A stretch of 64,000 nt of DNA from an uncultured Alphaproteobacteria bacterium (GCA_944392955.1 CALXYK010000010.1:62001-126000); one strand, 5' to 3'; shown: positions 42,071 through 51,868, counted from the stretch's first letter. Made by a program: numbers and translations. Notes: generated by a model not told the origin, from the sequence alone.

Positions 42071-43519
42071 TTGGCAAATAAAGAAATTAAAACTATTGAG
42101 GTTGGTGGAAAGACTTATGCCGTCGGTTTGTTCTGGCAACCTGTACAGGATGAAAAAAACTATCTTAAAGAAGTTAAAATTTCTGTACAGACTGTTGTTA
42201 CAAATGCCAATTTGTATTGCTTAAAAAAAGGTGCAGCATCTCAGTATGGTTTAGGTTCCACATCTTATGGACATAAATCAGGCATGCCTTCGGGAGCTTC
42301 GGGAATTGCAAATGCGTTGAGAGATAAATCCTCTGCTCTTTGTGTATTTAGGATAAAAGAGGGATGGTGGTTTATTACTATAAGAAATAATCTTATACTT
42401 TCCGAAGAAGATACGGTTTATACCGATGAAAAAGATGCAAGAGATGCTTTTGACTCTATGCTTTCTATTCCTGATTGGGGGTATAAGATTGCTCCTGCGG
42501 AGTGGAAAATTGATGAAACAGCGGAAATGTCTGCGGCAGACTTGTTATCCAGAGGGCAAGCCGTAGAACTTAGAAAAATAGAAAGCAATTTAAAGAAAAA
42601 TATAATTATATTATTGATATTAGGTTTTGTGGGTTGGCAATACCACCTTAAACAAGTTGAAAAAGCAGAGTTAGAGAGAAGACTTGCCGAAAAAAAGAGA
42701 CAGGAACAATTGAAGAAATTGCAACCACCTCCTCCACCTCCTCCACCTCCTCCTGCACCTTATGAGGCATTGATAAGTCCTGATGACCTTGCAAAAAAAT
42801 GCACGGTGTTGATAGTAAATTCTACTGCAACTGTGCCTGGTTGGGAATTGCAAAATTCTACTTGTTTAGAAAAGCAAATATCTTCTTTGTGGAAAAGAAG
42901 TTATGGGACCGCAGGTTGGATTTTTGAGGCTCAACAATTTGGTGTATTACATGAAAACATGAAGTTATCCGCAAATGATAGTTCCTATAACAATGTGTTG
43001 GGTGTTCTTGCTATACCTTCTGTTAATCATATAAATTCAAAACCAAATATGTCAAAGGAAGAAATTCAAATAAAACTTAACGGAATATTTCATTCTTTGA
43101 AACTTACTGGATTAAAACTTGAAAATAAAAAGGTTACTATAAAAGATCCAAATAATCCTTCTTATTCAAGGGATTATCCATATACCTCGTTTAAATTTTC
43201 CGATGCTGCCTATCGTCTTCCTATGGATTGGGTAAATATGTTCAAAGATATCGGAGGAATTGAGTTTGAATCTATTACCTGGGATAATAATAAAAAGCAG
43301 TGGAATTATGTAGGTAAAGTATATGAAAGAACAAAAGAAATGGAAAAGGAAGAAGAGGAGGCTTTGAAAAAGGCATTAGAAGAGAAAAACAAATCCGAAT
43401 CTCAACCTGAAATTCAGAATAATACTAAACAACAGAATGGTGCAAATGCTCAACCTGTTGAAAATGTTGATGTAAAAAATAATGAACAAAATACTAATAA
43501 TCAAGAAGGACAAAGTTAA
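42071..43519 (+). CDS. pilO: type IVb pilus accessory protein PilO (PilO2/PAP family)
   Basis: 482 residues starting at TTG (42071), with AGGGGG four bases upstream. The N-terminal part (IEVGGKTYAVGLFWQPV, FRIKEGWWFITIRN) matches the PAP_PilO family of R64 type pili. One membrane helix at about 176-196 is followed by a short charged coil, ten prolines in a row and a periplasmic domain. The C-terminal tail is Glu/Asn/Gln rich. It links the secretin with the inner-membrane platform. 23 bp after pilN. Confidence 0.8.
   Translation: MANKEIKTIEVGGKTYAVGLFWQPVQDEKNYLKEVKISVQTVVTNANLYCLKKGAASQYGLGSTSYGHKSGMPSGASGIANALRDKSSALCVFRIKEGWWFITIRNNLILSEEDTVYTDEKDARDAFDSMLSIPDWGYKIAPAEWKIDETAEMSAADLLSRGQAVELRKIESNLKKNIIILLILGFVGWQYHLKQVEKAELERRLAEKKRQEQLKKLQPPPPPPPPPPAPYEALISPDDLAKKCTVLIVNSTATVPGWELQNSTCLEKQISSLWKRSYGTAGWIFEAQQFGVLHENMKLSANDSSYNNVLGVLAIPSVNHINSKPNMSKEEIQIKLNGIFHSLKLTGLKLENKKVTIKDPNNPSYSRDYPYTSFKFSDAAYRLPMDWVNMFKDIGGIEFESITWDNNKKQWNYVGKVYERTKEMEKEEEEALKKALEEKNKSESQPEIQNNTKQQNGANAQPVENVDVKNNEQNTNNQEGQS
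42725..42751 (+). repeat. three tandem copies of a 9-bp Pro-Pro-Pro unit in pilO
   Basis: CCACCTCCT three times in frame, plus one more CCT, code for ten prolines between the membrane anchor and the periplasmic domain. Copy number changes would keep the frame and alter linker length. Confidence 0.75.
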
Positions 43520-43534
43520 AGGAGAAAATAAAAA

Positions 43535-44416
43535 ATGAAAAATCTTAATAAAAATTTGTGCTTATCTATGTTGTTGCTATTTTCCTTTGCGTTTACATTT
43601 AATAGTTCACCTGTTAAAGCTCAGGAAGAAAATGTTGATGAAGAATATCTTGACGATGAATATATAGATGATGGTTATCAAGATGAATTTTATGATGAAA
43701 ATTTTGAGGCAGAAGGTTTTGATGATGGCTTTGAAACTTCTGAATTGTATTCAAATGCAGAAGGTTTAGAAGATCCTGATGGTATATATCAATTAGATAA
43801 TATTACTGCTGAAACATTCCAAAAAATATCTAATATAGAAAGGGAAAATGCCTTGATGAAATTGAAAATTGAGCAAGGCAAACTTAAACTAGATCTTGAA
43901 AAACAAAAGGCTGAAAAGAAAAAAATAGAAGCCAATGCCGAAGAAGAAGAAAGACAAAGACAAATAAAACAGGAAGAACAAGAAAGAAAGTTAGCTTTGG
44001 AAAGAAAGAAACAACAAGAACTTGAAGAAAAAGAACAAGAAGAAAAAGAAAAGAAAGCAAGAGAAAAAGAAATTAGCGACAAACTTCTGGAAAAAATCAA
44101 CTCTGCTGACTTATCTAACCCTGATGATATAAAGGTTTTAACACAACTTATGAGCCTTACAACAGGTAAAAATGTAAGTGATTTAGGTGCTGCAAAATTA
44201 GATACCGAAGAAGTTCCTTTTGATGAAAAATATACTGTGAAATCTATTATGGGAGCCGGTGGAAATTTGGTCGCAAATGTTGAAAACACAGTGAAAAAAA
44301 CAACATTTAAAGTGAAAGTTGGCTCTATGATTGATGAATGGGTTGTAGAAGATATTAGAGGAACTAGTGTCCTTTTGAAAAAGGGAAACGAAGTAAAAGT
44401 TATGAATTTAAATTAA
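43535..44416 (+). CDS. pilP: type IV pilus biogenesis protein PilP-like
   Basis: 293 residues. Signal peptide about 1-29 (SSPVKAQ). An acidic Asp/Glu/Tyr stretch (30-75) is followed by a long charged coiled coil (about 95-185). The C-terminal 60 residues (VKSIMGAGGNLVANVE, then KVKVGSMIDEWVVEDI and VLLKKGNEVKVM) form the PilP-like beta domain. PilP connects the inner-membrane proteins to the secretin. AAAGGAG upstream; 15 bp after pilO. The coiled coil is longer than in most relatives. Confidence 0.78.
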   Translation: MKNLNKNLCLSMLLLFSFAFTFNSSPVKAQEENVDEEYLDDEYIDDGYQDEFYDENFEAEGFDDGFETSELYSNAEGLEDPDGIYQLDNITAETFQKISNIERENALMKLKIEQGKLKLDLEKQKAEKKKIEANAEEEERQRQIKQEEQERKLALERKKQQELEEKEQEEKEKKAREKEISDKLLEKINSADLSNPDDIKVLTQLMSLTTGKNVSDLGAAKLDTEEVPFDEKYTVKSIMGAGGNLVANVENTVKKTTFKVKVGSMIDEWVVEDIRGTSVLLKKGNEVKVMNLN

Positions 44417-44434
44417 CTTAACTGGGTGTGTATT

Positions 44435-46063
44435 ATGAATGAGCAAACAGAAATAAACCAAGAAGCGACTTCGGCGAATCCTTTTGAAGGAATGTCATCA
44501 AAAGAGGCGGCGGCTAAACTTTTTTCCAATGGGAATAAGTTGGAATCTGCACCTGATGGAAAATTTCCAGTTGGTTCAGATACCCAAAGTTTGCTTGCAT
44601 TATTTTCTGATGGAACATTTTTAGTTTCAAATACCCATAAGTTTGATGGTAGAGTTTTAAGTTTTCAATCTTTGGTTCGTAAAAAAGGCGGTTTAATTCA
44701 TAGACCTGTTTATGTATCAATGAGTTTGTTGAATATGTTGTATTCAACTGCTGTTAAAAATTATCAGTCAACCGTTTCAAAAGAAGATGCAATATCAAAC
44801 AATCAGATGCAGAAAGACTTTGTGGATATTGTTTATCGTGCATCCGAACAAAAGGTATCTGATATCCATGTTGTGGTTGCAGATCATACAACTGTTATGT
44901 TCAGAATAGATGGTAGTATGCAAACAATCTTGGAATATGATAAAAACTGGGGTGAAGCTTTTGTGCGTTCGGTGTTTGCTTCGGCTGATATTTCGGATTC
45001 AAACTATGCACAAAATGAATTCCAGGTAGGACAGAAATTAGGAAGTACGCCTTTGCGAGGTGAAAAGGATTTATATTTACCTGAAAATGTCCTTTCTATA
45101 CGTTTGCAATTTAATCCTATTGCATTTGGAACACGATATCTTGTTATGAGATTATTATATGCAAATGCATCTACTTCCTCTGCGGATAGTTTACATGAAT
45201 TAGGTTTTTCTGATTACGAAGATGAAAAACTTTATAGAATGAGATCTTTTCCAACTGGACTTTGTATCATTGCAGGACCTACCGGATCTGGTAAGTCTAC
45301 TACACTACAAAGGGTTATGATTAAGATGCTTAAAGAAAAAAATTATGAACTTAATCTAATTACTGTGGAAGATCCTCCGGAATACCCTATTCCTGGTGCA
45401 AGACAGATGCCTGTTACAAATGCTACGACCGAGGAAGAAAAAGAAGATGCCTTTAACTTGGCATTGGCAGCATCTTTGCGTTCTGACCCTGATGCAATAA
45501 TGGTCGGAGAAATTAGAACTTTGTCATCCGCAGAATTAACGTTTAAGGCTGCATTGTCAGGACATAATGTTTGGTCAACACTTCATGCAAACTCTGCACC
45601 TGCAATAGTAAACAGGTTGTTGGATATGGGTATTGATTCCTTTAAATTAAAAGATCCTGAATTGATAAGGGGATTATTATCTCAACGACTATTTAAGAAA
45701 TTGTGTCCTAAATGTCGTGAACCTATTGCAAATCACCCTGATCATCCATCGTATAAAAGGTTGGAAAGTGCCTTAGGTAAATATGGAATAGAACAATCTT
45801 TTATTAAGGGAAAAGGTTGTCCTTTTTGTAATGGAAAGGGAATAGTAGGTCGTATAGTGGCTTCGGAAATTGTTATACCTGATTCCGTATTTTTAGATAA
45901 ATTGGTAAGTGGTAATAAAAAAGATGCGGTTCATTATTGGACTAATGAACTTAGTGGTAGGACATTAAAAGAAGATGCTATTGAAAAAATGCTTAGGGGA
46001 ATAATTGCTGTTGATGAAGTGGAAAGATGGTGTGGTATGATAAATACTGATGCTGTTTATTAA
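44435..46063 (+). CDS. pilQ: type IVb pilus assembly ATPase (PilQ/BfpD-like, GspE family)
   Basis: 542 residues from ATG at 44435; a GTG three codons earlier is open but less likely. Cytoplasmic motor ATPase: IAGPTGSGKSTTLQ is Walker A, ITVEDPPEYPI the Asp box, LRSDPDAIMVGEIR Walker B and GHNVWSTLHANSA the His box. CPKCREPI and CPFCNGKG near the C-terminus form a likely zinc site as in GspE. It powers pilus extension. No retraction-type second ATPase is present in the operon. Confidence 0.92.
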   Translation: MNEQTEINQEATSANPFEGMSSKEAAAKLFSNGNKLESAPDGKFPVGSDTQSLLALFSDGTFLVSNTHKFDGRVLSFQSLVRKKGGLIHRPVYVSMSLLNMLYSTAVKNYQSTVSKEDAISNNQMQKDFVDIVYRASEQKVSDIHVVVADHTTVMFRIDGSMQTILEYDKNWGEAFVRSVFASADISDSNYAQNEFQVGQKLGSTPLRGEKDLYLPENVLSIRLQFNPIAFGTRYLVMRLLYANASTSSADSLHELGFSDYEDEKLYRMRSFPTGLCIIAGPTGSGKSTTLQRVMIKMLKEKNYELNLITVEDPPEYPIPGARQMPVTNATTEEEKEDAFNLALAASLRSDPDAIMVGEIRTLSSAELTFKAALSGHNVWSTLHANSAPAIVNRLLDMGIDSFKLKDPELIRGLLSQRLFKKLCPKCREPIANHPDHPSYKRLESALGKYGIEQSFIKGKGCPFCNGKGIVGRIVASEIVIPDSVFLDKLVSGNKKDAVHYWTNELSGRTLKEDAIEKMLRGIIAVDEVERWCGMINTDAVY

Positions 46064-46074
46064 GGAGAATTTTG

Positions 46075-47163
46075 ATGGCGGAAAAAAAGATACCTACAAA
46101 CGAAATAGTTTTAAAACTTTCCCAATTTATGGTTTTGATGAATAATGAAGGAAGGTTGAAAATCTATTATAAATTAGCAGCATTGCTTCGTAATAGATTT
46201 ACTTTGATGGATGCCTTGGATCGTATTTGGATGATAGAATCAAAAGATGGGAAAAGTCCAGAAGAACCAATGGCTATTGCAGTTGCATGGTGGTTAAGAG
46301 AGTTGGAAAAGGGACTTCCTTTCTCGTCTGCGATTGAGGGGTGGGCACCTATGCGTGAAAAGTTGATGCTATCTGTTGGAGATGTGTCAAAGTTGGAAAA
46401 AGCCTTATTAAATGTTATTAAGGTGTCGGAAGGTTCAAATCGTATTATTGAACCTTTGATTGGGGCTGTGACTTATCCTTTGATGATGGTTGCATTAAGT
46501 TTGGTTATTATTGTTGGTGTGGGTATTTATATGGTTCCTCCGTTATTGGAGTTTGCAAAAAATGCTCAATGGACAGGAACAGCAAAATCTTTGGTAGGAT
46601 TATCTAAGTTCGTTGAACTTTATTGGTGGACTTTCCCTATATTTTTATTTGGATTTATGGCTGTAATTTATATTTCTTTTTCTAGGTTTACCGGTCCTTT
46701 GCGTGTTACTTTTGATAAATTTCCTCCTTGGTCATTATATAGAATGTTTAGTGGAGTGAGTTGGTTGATGAGTTTGTCCGCATTGGTAGAATCTGGAACT
46801 CCTATTGCAAAGGCGATGCAATCTTTACGACTAAATGCGAATCCTTATTTAAGGGAAAGGATTGATAGAGCCTTAATGTTTATTAAAAATGGTGATAACC
46901 TTGGAACTGCATTAAAAAAAAGTAATATGCATTTCCCAGAAGATGAACTGATTGGAGATCTGGAAATTTATTCCGAACTAGATAATTTTGAAGAAGCCTT
47001 AAATGGTGTGGCTACTGAATATTTGGAAACAAGTATTAAGAATATAAAAAAAGAAGCCAGCCTTCTTAATTCCATAGCTTTATTAATAGTGTCTGGTATC
47101 ATTGCTTGGGTTCTACTTGGAGTATTTGATATGCAGAATCAGGTTCAAAGTGCAATGGGATAA
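46075..47163 (+). CDS. pilR: type IVb pilus inner-membrane platform protein (PilR/BfpE-like, GspF family)
   Basis: 362 residues from ATG at 46075 behind AAGGAG. Two T2SSF domains surround membrane helices at about 135-160, 185-210 and near the C-terminus (LLIVSGIIAWVLLGVF). RFTLMDALDRIWMIE, then LEKGLPFSSAIEGWAP and SGTPIAKAMQSL are GspF-type segments. It forms the platform through which the ATPase drives pilin assembly. It is the last pil gene; no pilin (pilS), prepilin peptidase (pilU) or tip protein (pilV) follows. Confidence 0.9.
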   Translation: MAEKKIPTNEIVLKLSQFMVLMNNEGRLKIYYKLAALLRNRFTLMDALDRIWMIESKDGKSPEEPMAIAVAWWLRELEKGLPFSSAIEGWAPMREKLMLSVGDVSKLEKALLNVIKVSEGSNRIIEPLIGAVTYPLMMVALSLVIIVGVGIYMVPPLLEFAKNAQWTGTAKSLVGLSKFVELYWWTFPIFLFGFMAVIYISFSRFTGPLRVTFDKFPPWSLYRMFSGVSWLMSLSALVESGTPIAKAMQSLRLNANPYLRERIDRALMFIKNGDNLGTALKKSNMHFPEDELIGDLEIYSELDNFEEALNGVATEYLETSIKNIKKEASLLNSIALLIVSGIIAWVLLGVFDMQNQVQSAMG

Positions 47164-47232
47164 TAAAATACTTGAAAAAAGAGAAATAAATTGCTTTAAT
47201 TGGGTTTAAACGAACCTTAAAAAAGGAAAAAA

Positions 47233-47517
47233 ATGACTAGAAGTGATATAATAAAACTTATATACCAACAAAAAGAAAATCTACTTATTCGTGATGTAGA
47301 AAAAATTGTTGATATATTAACTGAAAAAATCTCATCTTCTTTATCGGAAGGGCACAGAATTGAACTTAGGGGATTTGGTGTGTTTGCACCTAAAAAATTG
47401 GCTCCTAAAATGGCTTCTAATCCAAAAGGTGGGGCAAAAATAAATCTTCCTGAAAGACTTTCTGTAAAATTTAAAGCAGGAAAATTACTTTCTCAAAAAA
47501 TAAACAATAAGATATAA
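47233..47517 (+). CDS. ihfB: integration host factor beta-like DNA-binding protein
   Basis: 94 residues. The HU/IHF fold is evident: MTRSDIIKLI, VEKIVDILTEKISSSL, RIELRGFGVFAPKKL and the DNA-wrapping arm around LAPKMASNPKGG, with a Pro-containing tip typical of IHF. It bends DNA in replication, recombination and transcription. The order ihfB-lapA-accD supports IHF beta over HU. AAAGGAAA upstream. Confidence 0.85.
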   Translation: MTRSDIIKLIYQQKENLLIRDVEKIVDILTEKISSSLSEGHRIELRGFGVFAPKKLAPKMASNPKGGAKINLPERLSVKFKAGKLLSQKINNKI

Positions 47518-47518
47518 A

Positions 47519-47755
47519 ATGGTAAAATATATTGTAAATTGGATTTGCCTTATAGGACTTTTTTTCTTGATATTTTTGTTTTCAACTGAAAATAAGTCTC
47601 TTATGATTCTTAACCTATTCCCTTTTAAAATGGGGATAGAAATGCCGGTGTATCTTTATACAATATTATTATTTTTTATATCATTTATTGCTGGAATATT
47701 GGCAAATAAAATTTATAATGGAACAAAATCGTTTAAAAAGAAAAAAGGAGTTTAA
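47519..47755 (+). CDS. lapA: LapA-domain (DUF1049) inner-membrane protein
   Basis: 78 residues with two membrane helices (about 5-23 and 43-63) and a basic tail KSFKKKKG. SLMILNLFPFKMGIEMPVYLYTI is the LapA-type inter-helix strand. LapA-type proteins act in LPS assembly and quality control with LapB. Its ATG comes two bases after the ihfB stop, so it is coupled. Confidence 0.8.
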   Translation: MVKYIVNWICLIGLFFLIFLFSTENKSLMILNLFPFKMGIEMPVYLYTILLFFISFIAGILANKIYNGTKSFKKKKGV

Positions 47756-47757
47756 AA

Positions 47758-48612
47758 TTGAATTGGCTTAATGACATATTCAGACCTAAAATAAAAACTA
47801 TGTTTTCAAAGATAAAGGATGTACCTGAAAATATGTGGCTTCCTTGTCCTAAATGTGGAACTATGATGTATAGAAAGGATTTGCACAATCATCTTAATGT
47901 ATGTACAAATTGTGATTACCACTTGTTTCTTCCTACCGAAGATAGGTTTGAAAGTCTTTTTGATGATGCTAAGTTTTCAAAAATAGAACTTAATAAAGTA
48001 AAAGAAGATCCTTTGAACTTTAAAGATTTAAAAAAGTATAAGGATAGACTTTCTCAATACAGAAATGCTACAAAATCTTATGATGCAATAGACGTTGCAT
48101 TTGGTAAAGTTGGGGGTATTGATACTGTAATTTGTGCCTTTAATTTTGAGTTTATGGGCGGTAGTATGGGCACCTTTGTTGGAGAGGCTATCATAAAAGC
48201 TGCCGAAACCGCAGTTAAAAAAGATGCGGCTTTGGTAATTATTCCTGTATCTGGTGGAGCAAGAATGCAGGAAAGTATGTTGTCTTTGATGCAAATGGCT
48301 AGAACTACTATGGCAATAAATAAGGTAAGAGATGCCGGACTTCCTTATATTGTAATATTTACAAATCCTACTATGGGTGGCGTAAGTGCTTCTTTTGCAA
48401 TGCTTGGAGATGTTCATATTGCTGAAAAAGGTGCGGTTATAGGATTTGCAGGAAGACGTGTTATTGAACAGACAATTAAGCAAAAACTTCCTCCGGAATT
48501 TCAGACCGCAGAATGTTTAAAAGAGCAAGGTATGGTGGATATTGTTGTTCATAGAAAAGATTTAAAAGATACTTTAGCTAATATTTTAAAAATATTTATG
48601 CATAACAAATAG
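47758..48612 (+). CDS. accD: acetyl-CoA carboxylase carboxyltransferase subunit beta
   Basis: 284 residues starting at TTG (47758) with AAAGGAG seven bases upstream. The Cys4 zinc ribbon is CPKCG then CTNCDYH. GGSMGTFVGEAI, SGGARMQESMLSLMQMA and NPTMGGVSASFAMLGDV are AccD carboxyltransferase motifs. With AccA it transfers CO2 from biotin to acetyl-CoA, the first step of fatty-acid synthesis. Followed 10 bp later by accA, so both subunits are made from one message. Confidence 0.95.
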   Translation: MNWLNDIFRPKIKTMFSKIKDVPENMWLPCPKCGTMMYRKDLHNHLNVCTNCDYHLFLPTEDRFESLFDDAKFSKIELNKVKEDPLNFKDLKKYKDRLSQYRNATKSYDAIDVAFGKVGGIDTVICAFNFEFMGGSMGTFVGEAIIKAAETAVKKDAALVIIPVSGGARMQESMLSLMQMARTTMAINKVRDAGLPYIVIFTNPTMGGVSASFAMLGDVHIAEKGAVIGFAGRRVIEQTIKQKLPPEFQTAECLKEQGMVDIVVHRKDLKDTLANILKIFMHNK

Positions 48613-48622
48613 GATTTGAAAA

Positions 48623-49552
48623 ATGATTTACTTAGATTTTGAAAAAGATATTAAAGTGTTAGATGCAAAAATAAAGGAACTTGAAGATACAAAGAAGCCT
48701 ACATCTAAAAGATTAGAAAAATTAAAAGAGAAAAAACAAGAAGAACTTAAAAAAATTTATTCCAATTTAACTCCATGGAATCGTGTACAGGTTGCTAGAC
48801 ACCCTGCTCGTCCTCATACTATTGACTATATCAATTCTATGATAGATGGTTTTATTGAACTTTCTGGGGACAGAATGTTTGCTGATGATAATGCTATTGT
48901 CGGGGGAATAGGATATCTTGATAATATGCCAGTTATGGTTATTGGACAGGAAAAAGGTAGTGATACTGAAACTAGGTTAAAACACAACTTTGGTATGTCA
49001 AAACCAGAAGGATATAGAAAAGCTATTCGTTTGATGGAATTGGCTAATAAATTTAAACTTCCTGTTATAACATTTGTTGATACCGCGGGGGCATTCCCTG
49101 GTGCGGATGCCGAAGCACGTGGACAATCACAGGCTATTGCAACATCTATACAAAAATGTTTTGATATAAATGTACCTAGTATCTGTGTTGTTATAGGCGA
49201 AGGCGGTTCCGGTGGTGCGATTGCTATTGCTGTTGCAAATAGTGTAATGATGCTTGAAAACTCTGTATATTCTGTTATTTCACCAGAAGGTTGTGCATCA
49301 ATACTTTGGAGAAGTCAAGATCACAAAGAAGATGCAACAAAGGCATTGAAGATGACTTCGCATGATTTATTGGAATTAGGCATCATTGATAAAATAATAG
49401 AAGAACCTGTTGGTGGTGCACATAGAAATAAAGAAGAAACTATTGCAAATGTAAAAGAAGCAATACTAACAGAACTTAAAAAACTTTCTAAAAACTTCAA
49501 ACAATCAAAAGAAAAACGAATCGAAAAGTTTACAAAGATGACTCGTTCTTAA
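48623..49552 (+). CDS. accA: acetyl-CoA carboxylase carboxyltransferase subunit alpha
   Basis: 309 residues. An N-terminal helical part (LDFEKDIKVLDAKIKELE) precedes the core with ARHPARPHTIDYI, LSGDRMFADDNAIVGG, GMSKPEGYRKAIRLM, DTAGAFPGADAEARGQ and GEGGSGGAIAI. It partners AccD. A terminator follows. Confidence 0.96.
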   Translation: MIYLDFEKDIKVLDAKIKELEDTKKPTSKRLEKLKEKKQEELKKIYSNLTPWNRVQVARHPARPHTIDYINSMIDGFIELSGDRMFADDNAIVGGIGYLDNMPVMVIGQEKGSDTETRLKHNFGMSKPEGYRKAIRLMELANKFKLPVITFVDTAGAFPGADAEARGQSQAIATSIQKCFDINVPSICVVIGEGGSGGAIAIAVANSVMMLENSVYSVISPEGCASILWRSQDHKEDATKALKMTSHDLLELGIIDKIIEEPVGGAHRNKEETIANVKEAILTELKKLSKNFKQSKEKRIEKFTKMTRS

Positions 49553-49575
49553 TTAATTTGATAGAAAAATTCAAA

Positions 49576-49609
49576 AATAAACTCCCTGAATAATCAGGGA
49601 GTTTTTGTT
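49576..49609. terminator. bidirectional terminator
   Basis: AAACTCCCTG and CAGGGAGTTT around a six-base loop, with A and T runs on each side, between the convergent accA and typA genes. Confidence 0.9.
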
Positions 49610-49622
49610 GTAATAAGAAAAT

Positions 49623-51455
49623 TTACATTTCCTTTTTTCGACCCAATTGTTTATGTCTGATGCTTGCATCAAGTTCCTTTTTACGCATACGAATACTTTT
49701 TGGAGTAATTTCCAAAAGTTCATCATCTGCGATATATGACAACATTTCTTCTAGCATCATAACTCTTGGCGGAGCAAGGATTGTTGCCTCGTCGTGTCCA
49801 GATGCCCTTAAATTTGTAAGGGCTTTACCCTTTACTGGATTAACCTCTAAGTCATTATCCTTTGAATGTTCACCGATAATCATACCAGAATAAACTTCTA
49901 CACCTGCACCAACAAATAGTTGTCCCCTTGGTTCCAAAGCAAACAGAGAATATGCTGTTGTGGTTCCATTTTCCATAGAAACAAGCACACCATTTCTATA
50001 TCTTTCTATTGGTCCAGCATATGGTTCATAACCACTGAAAATTCTGTTAAGGACACCAGTTCCACGAGTATCAGTTCTAAATTCCGATAGATAACCTATC
50101 ATACCCCTTGATGGAACTTTGAAAACTATTCTTAACTTATTTCCACCTGTTGGGTGCATTTCTGTCATATTACCCTTTCTTTTTGAAAGTTTTTCAACTA
50201 CGACACCAGAAAATTCCTCGTCCACATCAACTATAACATCTTCAAATGGTTCACATTTTACACCATCTATTTCCTTAAAAACTACACGAGGGCGGGAAAC
50301 TGAAAATTCAAATCCTTCCCTTCGCATTTGTTCAATCAAAATACCTAGTTGAAGTTCTCCTCTTCCTGAAACCTCAAATGATTCATTTGTTTCAGATCTT
50401 TCTATTCTAAGAGCAATATTGGACTCTGCCTCCTTTTGAAGTCGTGCCCAAATAACACGGCTTTGAAGTTTTGCCCTATCTCCTTCTTTACCCGCAAACG
50501 GAGATGTGTTAACGGAAAATGTCATAGTTAAGGTAGGAGGATCTATTGGTTGTGCCTGAATAGCCTCATTCACACTTAAATCACAAAGTGTTTCGCCAAC
50601 GGTTGCCTTTGAAAAACCTGCAATGGAAACTATATCCCCTGCTTCGGCTTCGTCCAGCGGAGTTTTGGATACACCTCTGAATGCGAGAATTTTTGTTATT
50701 TTTGCCTGCTCTACCATCTGACCATCAAGTGATATTGCCTTTACAGGCATATTTAGTTTTACCTTACCGGACATAATTTTTCCTGTTAAGATACGACCTA
50801 AGAAATTATCACCAGACAAAGTTGTTGCCAACATTGTAAATGGTTTGTTCACATCAACATCAGGTGCAGGAACATGTTTTATTATTAAATCAAATAATGG
50901 GGTTAAATCCTTATTAGGTTTGTTAATGTCCGATAAGTCTTCCACTGCCCAACCTTCTCTACCAACTGCATATAGTGTTGGGAAATCAAGTTGTTCGTCG
51001 GTTGCCCCCATCTTATCAAATAAATCAAAAATTTCGTTTAAAACTTCTTCGGGACGGGCATCATTTCTATCTATTTTATTTATAACAACTATTGGGAGAA
51101 GTCCTAATTTTAATGCCTTACCCAAAACAAATTTTGTTTGTGGAAGTGGGCCTTCGGAACTATCTACTAATAAAACTACACCATCAACCATATTAAGTAT
51201 TCGCTCAACTTCACCTCCGAAATCGGCATGCCCTGGTGTATCTACGATATTTATTCTGTAATTTTTGTATTCTAGTGATGTACATTTTGCAAGAATGGTA
51301 ATTCCACGTTCCCTTTCTATATCACCGGAATCCATAACTCGTTCCGCAACTTTTTCATTATCACGGAACGTTCCACTTTGTTTAAGCATTGCATCAACAA
51401 GTGTTGTTTTTCCATGGTCAACATGGGCTATGATTGCTATATTTCTTATATCCAT
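49623..51455 (-). CDS. typA: ribosome-associated GTPase TypA/BipA
   Basis: 610 residues from ATG at 51455; the frame continues 15 codons upstream without homology. G-domain motifs [27 protein letters not shown] and VINKIDR, then EF-G-like domains and the BipA-specific C-terminus ([22 protein letters not shown] and [16 protein letters not shown]). It aids 50S assembly and growth under cold and other stress. Single gene on the minus strand. Confidence 0.95.
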   Translation of the reverse strand: MDIRNIAIIAHVDHGKTTLVDAMLKQSGTFRDNEKVAERVMDSGDIERERGITILAKCTSLEYKNYRINIVDTPGHADFGGEVERILNMVDGVVLLVDSSEGPLPQTKFVLGKALKLGLLPIVVINKIDRNDARPEEVLNEIFDLFDKMGATDEQLDFPTLYAVGREGWAVEDLSDINKPNKDLTPLFDLIIKHVPAPDVDVNKPFTMLATTLSGDNFLGRILTGKIMSGKVKLNMPVKAISLDGQMVEQAKITKILAFRGVSKTPLDEAEAGDIVSIAGFSKATVGETLCDLSVNEAIQAQPIDPPTLTMTFSVNTSPFAGKEGDRAKLQSRVIWARLQKEAESNIALRIERSETNESFEVSGRGELQLGILIEQMRREGFEFSVSRPRVVFKEIDGVKCEPFEDVIVDVDEEFSGVVVEKLSKRKGNMTEMHPTGGNKLRIVFKVPSRGMIGYLSEFRTDTRGTGVLNRIFSGYEPYAGPIERYRNGVLVSMENGTTTAYSLFALEPRGQLFVGAGVEVYSGMIIGEHSKDNDLEVNPVKGKALTNLRASGHDEATILAPPRVMMLEEMLSYIADDELLEITPKSIRMRKKELDASIRHKQLGRKKEM

Positions 51456-51551
51456 AATTAAAGTCTTTCTTTTTTGATTAAATATTGCTGTAAAATACAT
51501 CTAAATATAATGACTTGCAACAAAAAAATGATTTCTTTTTATGATTTTTAT

Positions 51552-51580
51552 TTGATAATCATCTAAAAATATGATATACT
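51552..51580 (+). promoter_or_regulatory. sigma-70-type promoter
   Basis: TTGATA and TATACT with a 17-bp spacer, 26 bp before the small gene at 51606. Confidence 0.65.
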
Positions 51581-51605
51581 TCGTCTTGTCTATGAGGAGA
51601 AGTGT

Positions 51606-51812
51606 ATGATAGAAGTAAATAAAAAAGAATTATCAGTAAATCTTGATGGAATAAGACCAAGTTATGAAATAAATCGTGCATTAGATGAATTAGTAGCGGC
51701 CGCATTAGAGGCTCCGGCCACTCTTACACCTATCAAAAAGAAAAGAGCATTAAGGGCTTTGGATATTACTTTGAGTGCGATGTTGATGGGGACAAAAGGG
51801 ATTGGCAGATAA
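51606..51812 (+). CDS. small conserved-looking hypothetical protein
   Basis: 68 residues, with its own promoter, a GAGGAGA ribosome site and a terminator. RPSYEINRALDELVAAALEA and KKKRALRALDITLSAMLMG suggest two amphipathic helices. It uses more GC-rich codons than the neighbours (GCGGCCGC in the middle). No signal peptide. I do not recognise a family; it is not RNA polymerase omega. Confidence 0.65.
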   Translation: MIEVNKKELSVNLDGIRPSYEINRALDELVAAALEAPATLTPIKKKRALRALDITLSAMLMGTKGIGR

Positions 51813-51831
51813 ATTTTCCTATATTTAATAA

Positions 51832-51868
51832 AAAAAAAAGAGTGGGAAAACCACTCTTTGTCTTTTGT
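51832..51868. terminator. terminator after the 68-residue gene
   Basis: AAAGAGTGG-gaaaa-CCACTCTTT with a long A run before and a T-rich run after. It can work in both directions. Confidence 0.85.

Noticed and set aside
43789-44289. 166-codon Ser-rich frame antisense to pilP
   Set aside because: It mirrors the Glu/Lys coiled-coil codons of pilP on the other strand and has no ribosome site.
51606-51812. Considered as rpoZ (RNA polymerase omega)
   Set aside because: The omega motif around residues 10-35 (RFELVLLAAHRAR) is absent, although the size is similar.
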